From NCBI RefSeq assembly GCF_900094935.1, contig NZ_FMBA01000005.1:31795-95794 (forward strand): a stretch of 64,000 nt of DNA. Reading direction: 5' to 3'. The notes under the pieces are model-generated. The model saw nothing but the letters and a program-made list of their open reading frames with translations. It was not told the origin of the DNA and ran no database searches. Source of the stretch: Gilliamella intestini (GTDB taxonomy: Bacteria > Pseudomonadota > Gammaproteobacteria > Enterobacterales > Orbaceae). Both the position numbers and the translations under genes were made by a program. Positions within the stretch are counted from its first letter, which is position 1. Each line of letters begins with the position of its first letter. Below are positions 25,175 through 33,853 of this stretch, piece by piece.

Positions 25175-28100
25175 ATGAGTCGGGTAGCGAAAGATGCCGC
25201 AGAAAAAACCTTTCAAGAAAACTTTGTTAAAGAATTAAAAAAACAACAATGGCAGGCGCCTGACTTTTTAGATGGCAATCGACGTAAAGTAACGGTTAAT
25301 GACTTAGTCACCCACTGGCGGAGTGAACTTAATCGGCTTAATGCCGATCAACTTGAAGGTGTTGAGTTAACCGATAACGAATTTAGCCAAGTAATGGCAA
25401 AAGTTAACCAACTACAAAACAGCTACCAAGCGGCAAAACTGCTCGCTATGGAAGAGTCAAAAGGCAAAATCGATGGCATTTATCGCGATGATAACCCGCT
25501 TGTGACACGCAAGCAAATCACCTTAACTATCTTTAAAAAGGCCGAAGTGCGTGGCGGTGATTCCAGTTATCGCATTGCCCGCGAAGTGCAAACACCTAAC
25601 AATAATCGTTTTGATTTGGTGCTATTAATTAATGGTTTACCGTTAATTAATATCGAACAAAAACGTACCGATAAAAACCTTGACGAAGCATTTGAACAGT
25701 TTAAGCGTTACTATCGAGATGGCGAATATAGCAACAATTTTATGGCTTTTTCGCAAATGATGGTAATAAGTAGCGAAATCGAAACCCGTTACTTTGCCAC
25801 GCCCAAAACAATTAATGACTTTAATCCTAGCTTTGTGTTTCATTGGGCGAGTAAATCAAATCAACCGATCAATCATTGGCAGCAAGTAATAGAACAATTT
25901 TTAATGATCCCAATGGCACATCAAATGGTGGGCGACTACCTAGTCATTGATGAAGCCAAAGAAGAAGAAAACCGCCGACATATGCTAATGCGCCCTTATC
26001 AGGTCTTTGCTTTACAAGCGGTAGAAGGGGCGGCATTTGGTTGGGATAATCCCGATAAAAAACCACATGGCGGCTTTGTTTGGCATACGACGGGTTCAGG
26101 TAAAACTATCACTAGCTTTAAAACAGCCCTATTTTTATCGACGCGCGCCGGTTTTGATAAAGTGGTCTTTTTGGTCGATCGGCGTGAACTTGATAGTCGT
26201 ACCAGTGATAACTTTAAAGCTTATGCTGCTTTTGAACCTGTCACCGTTGATGATACACACAGCACCGCACAGCTTAGAAAACACCTTAGCTCGCCACACA
26301 ATGGCATTGTGGTAACCACTATCTTTAAACTGCATAATTTGGTTAAAGCCCTTGAAGAGGGCAAAGATAGTTGTTTAGCTGATAAAAAAATCGTCTTTAT
26401 TGTTGACGAAGCGCACCGTTCCACTATGAAAAATATGATGGGCGAAATAAAAAGCCATTTTAGAAAAAATGGGCTATTTTTTGGATTTACAGGTACGCCG
26501 CTTTTTGACGAAAACAAAATTAAAGGCAAAATAAACGAAAACAGCGAAGTGATTAACACTACCGAAAAGCTATTTGGTCCTAAATTACATCAATATACCA
26601 TTGATGAAGCCATTGCTGATGGTAACGTGCTTGGATTTCATGTTGATTACATCAATACTGGCGAATTTAGCAGTTATGACGATTTACGCGATAAGCTTAT
26701 TGAGCGTATAAAAATCGAAAAGCCAGAACAATCCGATCGCGAAATCGCCCGATTAGTACATAGTTGGAGCGAAAGCGAAGTTGAAAAGCAAGCCATTGAT
26801 AAATCGCTATTAGTTTATCATGATCAAACTCATATACCACAAGTGGTTACAGAGATTTTAAGCAACTGGCAAGCGCAATCGCAACAGCAACAATTTAATG
26901 CTATTTTAACCGTCGCTTATAAGGAACGGGTGATTGCCTATTATCAGGAATTTAAAAAACAACTTGCAAGCCAACAGCAAAAAATCAATATCGCCATGAC
27001 CTTTAGCTTTGGTAACGAAAATGATCCGGATAATGTCGATCCCGAAATTATCAGCGCCATGTTTAATGATTACGCTGAATTTACTGGCATTAAGTTTATA
27101 GCAGGTGATAAAAAACATGGTGAACAAGCCTATTTTGAGGATGTGGTCGAGCGTGCTACCCGTGGCGGTAGTGGTCGTAATAGCAAGAATATCGATTTAG
27201 TGATTGTTGCTGATCAGCTATTAACAGGCTATGATTCTAAACGGCTCAATACTCTTTATGTTGACCGCACCTTAAAGCTACAAAATTTAATTCAGGCTTA
27301 TTCACGCACCAATCGCGTGTTTGGTGCTAGCAAAGAATTTGGTACCATTGTTAATTTCCAAACCCCTCGCCTGACCGAACAGATGGTTAACCAAGCCCTT
27401 GAGCTATATGGTAGTGGTGGTAGCAGTAGCAAAGCAATTGTTGAAACCTATGCCACTGCCGTGCGAATTTTAGCCAATGATTTGGAGCAATTAGTTTTAA
27501 CCTTAGCCGATCCAACCCAATGGCAATTAATTCAACATGATGATAAAAAACTAACTGAATTTAGCAAAGCATTTAAAATAGCGGCTGATCAGCTTAATAT
27601 TGTCCAACAATATTACGAATATCAATGGGATAATGCCACTTTTGGTATGACCGAGCACCGTTGGTTGCAATATGTCGGTGCATTTAAAAACTTAACCGCT
27701 AAAGAAACTACCACTAAAACGCCAACCATTGTGCCCACTTTAATTGGTAAAACCAAATTAGCAGGCACACAGGTGATTGATGCTGCGCATATCCTTAGCT
27801 TAATTGGATCTAAAGTGTCGCATGTTGATGGTGTACAAACCATTAACGACGAAACTAGGCGCATTATCTACGAACAAATTCAAGAATTAAGCCAAATGGG
27901 CGAAGATCAGCAAGCAAAAATATTGAAAGAATTTGTCGATACCGAATTATTAACCGGTCGCCTATCTAGCCAAGTCCATTTTGATGAAGCTTTTACCAAT
28001 TGGAAAAACGATAAAATCAAACATGCCGCAAACGAATTTGCTAACCAATGGGGTATTGATAGTAAGCTATTATTGCAAGCAATAACAGAGTTTGAACTAT

Positions 28101-28255
28101 CAAAATCGGACATTGTGCCTTATTTTGCTGAAATTATTCAAACAATTGACTTAAGCAAAGCGAATAAAGATATTGATAACTTATTTATGCTAAATTTAGC
28201 CTTACATGATGAACTTCCACGTTGGATGACCGAGATTAAACAACAATTTAGCTGA
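25175..28255 (+). CDS. hsdR: HsdR, type I restriction endonuclease / translocase
   Basis: 1026 residues, start ATG after AAAGGAG. The N-terminal PD-(D/E)xK nuclease has FDLVLLINGLPLINIEQKR. Superfamily 2 helicase motifs follow: Walker A TTGSGKT, Walker B VDEAH, FTGTPLF (motif III region) and AYSRTNR (motif VI). The C-terminus is helical and binds HsdM/HsdS. The frame is complete, so the system looks active. It cuts unmodified DNA after ATP-driven translocation. Confidence 0.94.
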   Translation: MSRVAKDAAEKTFQENFVKELKKQQWQAPDFLDGNRRKVTVNDLVTHWRSELNRLNADQLEGVELTDNEFSQVMAKVNQLQNSYQAAKLLAMEESKGKIDGIYRDDNPLVTRKQITLTIFKKAEVRGGDSSYRIAREVQTPNNNRFDLVLLINGLPLINIEQKRTDKNLDEAFEQFKRYYRDGEYSNNFMAFSQMMVISSEIETRYFATPKTINDFNPSFVFHWASKSNQPINHWQQVIEQFLMIPMAHQMVGDYLVIDEAKEEENRRHMLMRPYQVFALQAVEGAAFGWDNPDKKPHGGFVWHTTGSGKTITSFKTALFLSTRAGFDKVVFLVDRRELDSRTSDNFKAYAAFEPVTVDDTHSTAQLRKHLSSPHNGIVVTTIFKLHNLVKALEEGKDSCLADKKIVFIVDEAHRSTMKNMMGEIKSHFRKNGLFFGFTGTPLFDENKIKGKINENSEVINTTEKLFGPKLHQYTIDEAIADGNVLGFHVDYINTGEFSSYDDLRDKLIERIKIEKPEQSDREIARLVHSWSESEVEKQAIDKSLLVYHDQTHIPQVVTEILSNWQAQSQQQQFNAILTVAYKERVIAYYQEFKKQLASQQQKINIAMTFSFGNENDPDNVDPEIISAMFNDYAEFTGIKFIAGDKKHGEQAYFEDVVERATRGGSGRNSKNIDLVIVADQLLTGYDSKRLNTLYVDRTLKLQNLIQAYSRTNRVFGASKEFGTIVNFQTPRLTEQMVNQALELYGSGGSSSKAIVETYATAVRILANDLEQLVLTLADPTQWQLIQHDDKKLTEFSKAFKIAADQLNIVQQYYEYQWDNATFGMTEHRWLQYVGAFKNLTAKETTTKTPTIVPTLIGKTKLAGTQVIDAAHILSLIGSKVSHVDGVQTINDETRRIIYEQIQELSQMGEDQQAKILKEFVDTELLTGRLSSQVHFDEAFTNWKNDKIKHAANEFANQWGIDSKLLLQAITEFELSKSDIVPYFAEIIQTIDLSKANKDIDNLFMLNLALHDELPRWMTEIKQQFS

Positions 28256-28319
28256 TTACGTTAAAATAAAATCAAATAATTAAAAGTAAAGTTAAAGCTA
28301 GTGATATTTTTAGGCGTTT

Positions 28320-28740
28320 TTCCTTAAATCGCTTAAGCTTTTGTTTTCTCTCTTTTGCACCACTAAATATTTGTTGATTATGCATATCTCAATTCAACGT
28401 TCGTATCACGCTTTCGGCTTTTCCATTAGTTTATAGGCTAGTGATTTTTGTCAAAAAGTTTCAGGAGTGTACTGCGTTTATGTAAAAATATTAAAAAAAT
28501 CAAATAAATAATAAAAGACAAATATTCTCTAGTTTGCGGTTTTGTTTACCGTCTAAATTTATTTTTAATAGATTTTTTATTTTAAACAAACATTTAAACC
28601 CCTAACTCATGGTTTTATAACGTTCATTTTTACTACTTAAAGGGACAAAAATTTCAGCCGGCTTTCTTTAACACGTTATAAATGGTCTAACAACCATTAT
28701 GCGCTTAGCTAAATTAGTGACAGTTATTTTTCTTTATGAT
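28320..28740 (-). pseudogene. Scattered remnants of a second IS481-type transposase
   Basis: Reading the minus strand, 28740-28563 encodes ITVTNLAKRIMVV and later VPLSSKNERYKTMS, the winged-helix start of IS481 transposases, with several stops. Then 28437-28320 encodes TNGKAESVIRTLN and QQIFSGAKERKQKLKRF, the C-terminal part of the rve core. Most of the catalytic core is gone, and dispersed repeat E sits in the middle. The rest of the 739-bp gap 28256-28994 holds only A/T-rich DNA and regulatory sites for the next operon. Confidence 0.7.
28448..28480 (+). repeat. Dispersed repeat copy E
   Basis: TTGTCAAAAAGTTTCAGG, a 9-11 bp spacer, then GCGTTTA. It lies inside the decayed transposase remnants, between their C-terminal and N-terminal fragments. 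Confidence 0.7.
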
Positions 28741-28896
28741 ATCAGTGCCCTATTGCTTGTTTGTGATAGAGCGTTAATTTTATTTTTATGGTATTTATAA
28801 CAGGAATTTTTCAAATTACTGTAAATAACCTCATAACTTCCTACATTTAAAATAATAAAAACGCAGATATTTCACTATTACATTGAACAAAATAAA

Positions 28897-28912
28897 TTTG
28901 ATGCTGATCACA
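28897..28912. promoter_or_regulatory. Candidate CRP site of the GH172 sugar operon
   Basis: TTTGATGCTGATCACA matches TGTGA-N6-TCACA at 9 of 10 conserved positions. It lies 83 bp before the transporter start. Confidence 0.5.
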
Positions 28913-28933
28913 TTTATCCAATAAACCTTTTAA

Positions 28934-28949
28934 AGCTAAATTTTTAGCT
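28934..28949. promoter_or_regulatory. Candidate operator of the GH172 sugar operon
   Basis: AGCTAAATTTTTAGCT is an inverted repeat with two 7-bp arms and a 2-bp centre, 45 bp before the transporter ATG. It is a plausible target of the LacI-type regulator encoded at the operon end, though it lacks the usual central CG. Confidence 0.4.
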
Positions 28950-28994
28950 CTGCATACTCAATTGTGTAGTGGTTCACTCTTTCAAGGATAAATT

Positions 28995-30242
28995 ATGACA
29001 AATGCATTTTATAATAAACCAACTTATTGGTTTGCTTCATGTTATAGCTTTATATATTACGCAGCTGGTAGCTTTGTGTTTTCTTTTTATGCCATTTGGC
29101 TTAGTAAAGAAATTGGATTAACAGCAAAGCAGACTGGCATCATTTATTCATTTAACTATTTTATTTCATTAATCATTATGATTATTTACGGAATTTATCA
29201 AGATAAGTTAGTACTAAAAAAACATCTTATCTGGTTTCAAAGTATCATAATTACCTGTGCTGCACCTGCATTAATTTATGTTTATGAGCCATTATTACGA
29301 CATAGTTTTTATATTGGTGTAATTTTTGGTAGCTTCTTTTTAGGTTTTGGATGGGTTGCGGGTATGGGGTTAATTGATTCATATTGTGAAAAAATTAGCC
29401 GAGCATTTGGATTTGAATTTGGTCAGTGTCGAACTTGGGGGTGTATTGCTTATGCGGTGAGTACTTTTATAGCTGGTATTTTAATTAGTATCAATCCTCA
29501 TCTTAATTTTTGGGCTGCTTCGATAGTTGGTGTCTGTTTTATGATTCTAAATCTGAATTTTAAACCAGATCTCAGTAAAACATCTGATGTGATATTTCAA
29601 AAGAAAGATAAATTAACCTTTAATGAAATTATTTCAGTCTTTACCTTAAAAAAATTCTGGATATTTGTAATTTATGTATTAGGCACTTACAGCCTTTATA
29701 ATATTTATGATCAGCAATTATTTCCTGTATATTTTACCCAACAATTTAATGATGTGAATGATGGTTATCGTTTGTATGGATTATTAAACTCTTTTCAAGT
29801 TTTTTTAGAGGCGGCCGTCATGTTTTGTGTGCCGTTTGTGGTCAATCGTGTTGGTGCTAAAAATGCATTAATTTTTGCAGCATTTATTTCAGCTTCCCGT
29901 ATTTTCTTAACTGGTCATGTCAATAGTATTGTAATAATTTCTATTATCAAACTCATGCATTGTCTTGAAATTTCAACAATTTTGGTATCAGTGTTTAAAT
30001 ATATTGATAACAATTTCAATGCTCGTCTTTCTGCAACAGTGTTTTTAATTGGTTATCAAGTTGCTGGATCTGTTGGTGTGATTTTGTTCTCAACTTATGT
30101 GGGTAATACTTACGATACATCTGGTGCAGCAACAACATTCAATAATCTTGGCTTGGTAGTTTTAGGATTTATGATTTTTGCCATTATCTTTTTAAACCGT
30201 GATAGAAAATTGGTTAATCAAAACATAAGCAATATTAAATAA
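28995..30242 (+). CDS. MFS oligosaccharide:H+ symporter (LacY-like)
   Basis: 415 residues with 12 predicted membrane segments, start ATG with AAGGATAAA. The opening (YWFASCYSFIYYAAGSFVFSFYAIWLSKEIGL) and FGQCRTWGCIAYA in the middle match the oligosaccharide:H+ symporter family (LacY, CscB, RafB, MelY), including the Arg-rich cytoplasmic loop region. It is the first gene of a three-gene operon with a GH172 enzyme and a LacI regulator. The likely cargo is therefore a fructose-containing disaccharide or difructose anhydride; that substrate is inferred from the neighbour, not read from the transporter. Confidence 0.88.
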   Translation: MTNAFYNKPTYWFASCYSFIYYAAGSFVFSFYAIWLSKEIGLTAKQTGIIYSFNYFISLIIMIIYGIYQDKLVLKKHLIWFQSIIITCAAPALIYVYEPLLRHSFYIGVIFGSFFLGFGWVAGMGLIDSYCEKISRAFGFEFGQCRTWGCIAYAVSTFIAGILISINPHLNFWAASIVGVCFMILNLNFKPDLSKTSDVIFQKKDKLTFNEIISVFTLKKFWIFVIYVLGTYSLYNIYDQQLFPVYFTQQFNDVNDGYRLYGLLNSFQVFLEAAVMFCVPFVVNRVGAKNALIFAAFISASRIFLTGHVNSIVIISIIKLMHCLEISTILVSVFKYIDNNFNARLSATVFLIGYQVAGSVGVILFSTYVGNTYDTSGAATTFNNLGLVVLGFMIFAIIFLNRDRKLVNQNISNIK

Positions 30243-30301
30243 AACAAATCACTTTTAGACATGAATAAATAGAATTTAATAACACTTACTAAGGATTTAA
30301 A

Positions 30302-31420
30302 ATGAACATATTTAATTCAGTAACACAATTTAATTTTGAGCAAACTAGAACAATTTCGCCAGAAAATCTGACTGGTGATAAAGGTAAATCATGTATGAAA
30401 GCTAGTGTTTTAGGTCCAAGTCGAAAAGGGCAAGGGTATATTTCAATTCCTGCAGGTAAAACTGTAACTATTGCTGAAATAACTGGGCCTGGTGAAATCC
30501 GTCATATGTGGTTTACCTTAACAGATAGGACTCATCATGGTAGTTTTGTGCTACGTGATGTTGTAATTCGGATTTATTGGGATGATGAAAAAATACCTTC
30601 GGTCGAAAGCCCAATAGGAGATTTTTTTTGTAATGGTTTTGGGGCAAGATGTGATATTAATTCACTACCAATAGTGGTTAATCCAACCGGTGGTTTTAAT
30701 AGCTATTTTAAAATGCCATTTAATAAAAAAGCAAGAATCGAAATCCAAAATGAGCATGAAGGTGATTTGCAACATTTCTTTTTTACAATTAATTATGCTG
30801 TGATGCCTAAACCGTTTGAACAACCTCTATATTTCCATGCTCAGTGGCGACGACAACGCATGACAAATTATGCGCAAGATTATGTCATACTTAATAATGT
30901 TCAAGGGTATGGTTACTATGTTGGAACTTACCTTGCTTTGACTGCATTAGAGCGTTATTGGTGGGGAGAAGGTGAATTTAAATTCTATCTTGATGATGAT
31001 AGTGATTATCCAACTCAACATTCCACTGGTTCTGAAGACTATTTTGGTGGTGCTTGGGCATTTCATAATCGTGATAGTCAAGGTAAACCAAAAGCAAAAT
31101 GTTTTCAAACATTATTTATGGGCTACCCTTACCAAACTAATCGAGACGCAACACGTGACTTTTTCCAAACGGGTGATTCAAATCCTGTGCATGGTTTTGG
31201 AGATGATGGTTTACCTTCACATGGTTTATATCGCTGGCATTTACCTGATCCTATTGCTTTCCACAAAAATATCAAGCTAGCCTTTCAACAAATTGGGAAT
31301 GATGATATAAGATTATATGAACGTAGTGATGATATTGCGAGTGTTGCATATTGGTATCAAAATCCGTCAGTTAATCACAATCCAATATTTCCAAACAAGC
31401 AACAGCGTACTCCACGGTAA
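30302..31420 (+). CDS. GH172 (DUF2961) glycoside hydrolase
   Basis: 372 residues, start ATG after AAGGATTT, 59 bp after the transporter. DUF2961 landmarks run in order: GPGEIRHMWFT near residue 62, DDEKIPSVESPIGDFF near 100, then WWGEGEFKFYLDDD and STGSEDYFGGAW (about 220-255). The family was classified as GH172 after a bifidobacterial enzyme acting on alpha-D-fructofuranosyl linkages and difructose dianhydride I. Its two catalytic Glu lie in the segments corresponding to GEGEF and GSEDYFG; I assign them by pattern only. No signal peptide is present, so the enzyme is cytoplasmic and acts on imported sugar. The precise substrate here is unknown. Confidence 0.85.
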   Translation: MNIFNSVTQFNFEQTRTISPENLTGDKGKSCMKASVLGPSRKGQGYISIPAGKTVTIAEITGPGEIRHMWFTLTDRTHHGSFVLRDVVIRIYWDDEKIPSVESPIGDFFCNGFGARCDINSLPIVVNPTGGFNSYFKMPFNKKARIEIQNEHEGDLQHFFFTINYAVMPKPFEQPLYFHAQWRRQRMTNYAQDYVILNNVQGYGYYVGTYLALTALERYWWGEGEFKFYLDDDSDYPTQHSTGSEDYFGGAWAFHNRDSQGKPKAKCFQTLFMGYPYQTNRDATRDFFQTGDSNPVHGFGDDGLPSHGLYRWHLPDPIAFHKNIKLAFQQIGNDDIRLYERSDDIASVAYWYQNPSVNHNPIFPNKQQRTPR

Positions 31421-31434
31421 TTTTAAGGTGATGT

Positions 31435-32433
31435 ATGGCGAGTAATAAATTAAAAATCAATGATATTGCTCGTTTGGCTGGCGTGTCGGCAACAACCGTC
31501 AGCCATATCTTTAATAAACGGGATAAAAAATATCGTATTTCACCACTAACAAGGCAACGAGTTTTATCTATTGCTCAGCAATATAGTTATCAATCTCATA
31601 TTCGCCGATATTTAATTAAAGCCAATAGTACCAATACTGTTGGCGTAATTGTTCCAGATATGTCAAATTCGTTTTTCTCGATGTTTTTGTACCATCTAGA
31701 ATCATCCTTTCGTCATAAAAATATCCAATTATTAATTACTTGTAGCCATTATAATAGAGAAGTTGAAGTCAAAGTAGCACAAAATTTAGTTGAACGTAAA
31801 GTTGATGCAATGATTGTGGTGACTTCATTAGATAGTGATAAATTTTATGCCGATATTAACCAAAATACACCCGTTCTATTTTTTGATCGCTATTTGAAAA
31901 ACACAAAATTACCTTTTATAACAAGTGAAGCTTCACAATCGGTTGCTAAATTAATTGAACCATATGCAAAACAGTTTGATGAATTTTATTTTATTGGTTG
32001 TGATATTGGGCTAACCTCTATTCAGGCACGATTAGAAGGTTTTAAGCAGGGACTTGAAAACGCAGGTTTAGTGGTTAATCCTGATTGGTTGGTGAGTGAT
32101 GTTTATTGTCCTGATAAAGGATATGATTTACTCAAAAATGTGCATAAGAAATTAGGTCGATTACCTAAAGCTATTTTTACTCCGTCATGTAATTTATTAC
32201 AAGAAGTACTTAACTATCTGGTTGCTGTTAATGCTGATCCCAAACAGGTTTGTTTATGCTCTTACGATTATAATATTTATTTTGATTACTCGTACTATCC
32301 AATAGATGCAATAGCTCAAGATTTTGAAAATATGGCCAATGCTTGTGTTAATATGATTTATAATTTATTGAATTTTGAAGAATTAAAATGTTCTGCACTA
32401 TTTATTGAGCCTAAGATAAAACGCCATAGATGA
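31435..32433 (+). CDS. LacI-family regulator of the GH172 operon
   Basis: 332 residues, start ATG 14 bp after the GH172 stop with AAGGTGATG upstream. The helix-turn-helix is INDIARLAGVSATTVSHIFN, with a hinge helix near residue 55. The ligand domain is of the periplasmic-binding type (VGVIVPDMSNSFFS). Its place as last gene of the operon suggests local autoregulated control, with sugar or sugar phosphate as inducer. AGCTAAA/TTTAGCT at 28934-28949 is the candidate target. Confidence 0.88.
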   Translation: MASNKLKINDIARLAGVSATTVSHIFNKRDKKYRISPLTRQRVLSIAQQYSYQSHIRRYLIKANSTNTVGVIVPDMSNSFFSMFLYHLESSFRHKNIQLLITCSHYNREVEVKVAQNLVERKVDAMIVVTSLDSDKFYADINQNTPVLFFDRYLKNTKLPFITSEASQSVAKLIEPYAKQFDEFYFIGCDIGLTSIQARLEGFKQGLENAGLVVNPDWLVSDVYCPDKGYDLLKNVHKKLGRLPKAIFTPSCNLLQEVLNYLVAVNADPKQVCLCSYDYNIYFDYSYYPIDAIAQDFENMANACVNMIYNLLNFEELKCSALFIEPKIKRHR

Positions 32434-32440
32434 GTCATAA

Positions 32441-32510
32441 AGAAAAATAACCGTTACTGATTTAGCTAAATGCTTTATGGTTACTACAAGCCATTTATAA
32501 CTCGCTAAAA
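32441..32510 (+). pseudogene. IS481 transposase N-terminal remnant (inverted relative to 28.5 kb copy)
   Basis: On the plus strand ITVTDLAKCFMVTTSHL is readable, with an adjacent stop. The DNA aligns with the reverse complement of 28672-28740. A piece at about 32512-32570 reads on the opposite strand as a C-terminal-like QIFSRLKEKSF. These are scrambled leftovers that flank the sugar operon on its right side. Nothing else is visible between here and the tRNA promoter. Confidence 0.6.
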
Positions 32511-32703
32511 AACCAGATTAAAGCTTTTTTCTTTTAACCTACTGAATATTTGAGCTATCTTTGGCGTTAGTGAAAGGCTAAAGTTATTGTTAAAAAATCT
32601 TATTTAATTTTGTATTTATGTAAGAAAATAATCTATATTTACTCAAGAATGTTTAAAAATTTGGCGTTTAAGCTAAATAGGTATTGCTTTATTATTTTAT
32701 TGC

Positions 32704-32709
32704 TATAAT
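32704..32709 (+). promoter_or_regulatory. -10 box of the initiator tRNA gene
   Basis: TATAAT lies 17 bp upstream of the mature tRNA start. No convincing -35 box is visible. Confidence 0.6.
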
Positions 32710-32725
32710 ATAGACACTTCTTTGA

Positions 32726-32802
<77 letters not shown>

Positions 32803-32842
32803 ATTCTAAATCATTGTTTATACTTTCCTGTTTTTATATTCA

Positions 32843-33727
32843 CTATTCCGATTTTGGCACCGCTAGCAATGTAGATACCGCTTCGCTAATGCGTCTTGCT
32901 ATATAGCTATTGTTCATGGTGTATAAGTGAATGCCATCGACATCTTGCGAAACCAAATCAACAATCTGATCGATTGCATAAGCAATACCAGCATCACGAA
33001 ATGCTTCTGGATGGTGTTCGTATTTTTCTATCATTTGTTTGAATTTTTTAGGTAAATTCACCCCACACATCGATACCATACGCTCAATTTGGTTTTTATT
33101 GGTCACTGGCATAATGCCTGCTTCTATTGGAACATTAATGCCAATATCGCGAGCTTTATCTAAAAATGTATAAAAATAGTCATTATCAAAAAATAGCTGT
33201 GAAATAAGTTGATCGGTACCTGCATTGACCTTTTCTTTTAGGTGGATCAGATCTTGTTTTAGTGTTGCTGCTTCAAGGTGTCCTTCGGGATAGCATGCAC
33301 CAATCACGTTAAAATCACCGCTTTCTTTAATGAATGACACCAGTTCGCTGGCATATCGAAAATCATCTTTAGGTTGCACATTTGGGCTGATGTCACCACG
33401 CAAAGCGAGCACATTATCAATTCCTGCACATTTAAGATCGTGTAGGATTTTTTGCATTTCAGCTTTATCAAAATTGATCCCTGGCAAGTGAGCGACGCTT
33501 TCAATGCCATAAGTGTGTTTGACTGAGTGGGCAATATCAATGGTGGTTTGGCCATTTAAGCTACCACCTGCACCATAAGTGACACTAATAAAATCAGGTT
33601 TAAAATAACCAAGTTCACGCAATGTACTATAAATTGTTTCTAAAGGTGAGGTTTTTTTAGGGGGAAAAACCTCAAAGGAGAATACGGTTTTTTTATTAAA
33701 TAGTAGATTTGTTTTCATTTGTTTCAT
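32843..33727 (-). CDS. metF: MetF, 5,10-methylenetetrahydrofolate reductase
   Basis: 294 residues, the usual bacterial length. It makes 5-methyl-THF for methionine synthesis, with FAD bound in a TIM barrel. Conserved segments are FSFEVFPPKK (N-terminal Glu region), SVTYGAGGS, and ALRGDISPN. Two ATGs lie close together (33727 or 33718), and neither has a strong ribosome site. It follows metE on the same strand after 126 bp, so both folate-dependent methionine steps are adjacent. Confidence 0.95.
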   Translation of the reverse strand: MKQMKTNLLFNKKTVFSFEVFPPKKTSPLETIYSTLRELGYFKPDFISVTYGAGGSLNGQTTIDIAHSVKHTYGIESVAHLPGINFDKAEMQKILHDLKCAGIDNVLALRGDISPNVQPKDDFRYASELVSFIKESGDFNVIGACYPEGHLEAATLKQDLIHLKEKVNAGTDQLISQLFFDNDYFYTFLDKARDIGINVPIEAGIMPVTNKNQIERMVSMCGVNLPKKFKQMIEKYEHHPEAFRDAGIAYAIDQIVDLVSQDVDGIHLYTMNNSYIARRISEAVSTLLAVPKSE

Positions 33728-33762
33728 CCATTGGTTATGTCACTCATTTCCTTTATTGACAC

Positions 33763-33788
33763 TTCCGCCACCCAAATAGGCGGCGGAA
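33763..33788 (-). other. Hairpin between metE and metF
   Basis: TTCCGCC (33763-33769) pairs with GGCGGAA (33782-33788). It is GC-rich for this DNA and has no T-run on the minus strand. It may reduce read-through or stabilise mRNA between metE and metF. Confidence 0.4.
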
Positions 33789-33853
33789 ACGTAAGGCTAT
33801 AAACAAAGCCTGATTTGTTAATAAAAAACTCAACGACTTTGTAAAAATAGTAC

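Noticed and set aside
30972..31280. 102-codon frame inside the GH172 gene
   Set aside because: Shadow of the GH172 coding sequence in another frame; no independent start signal.
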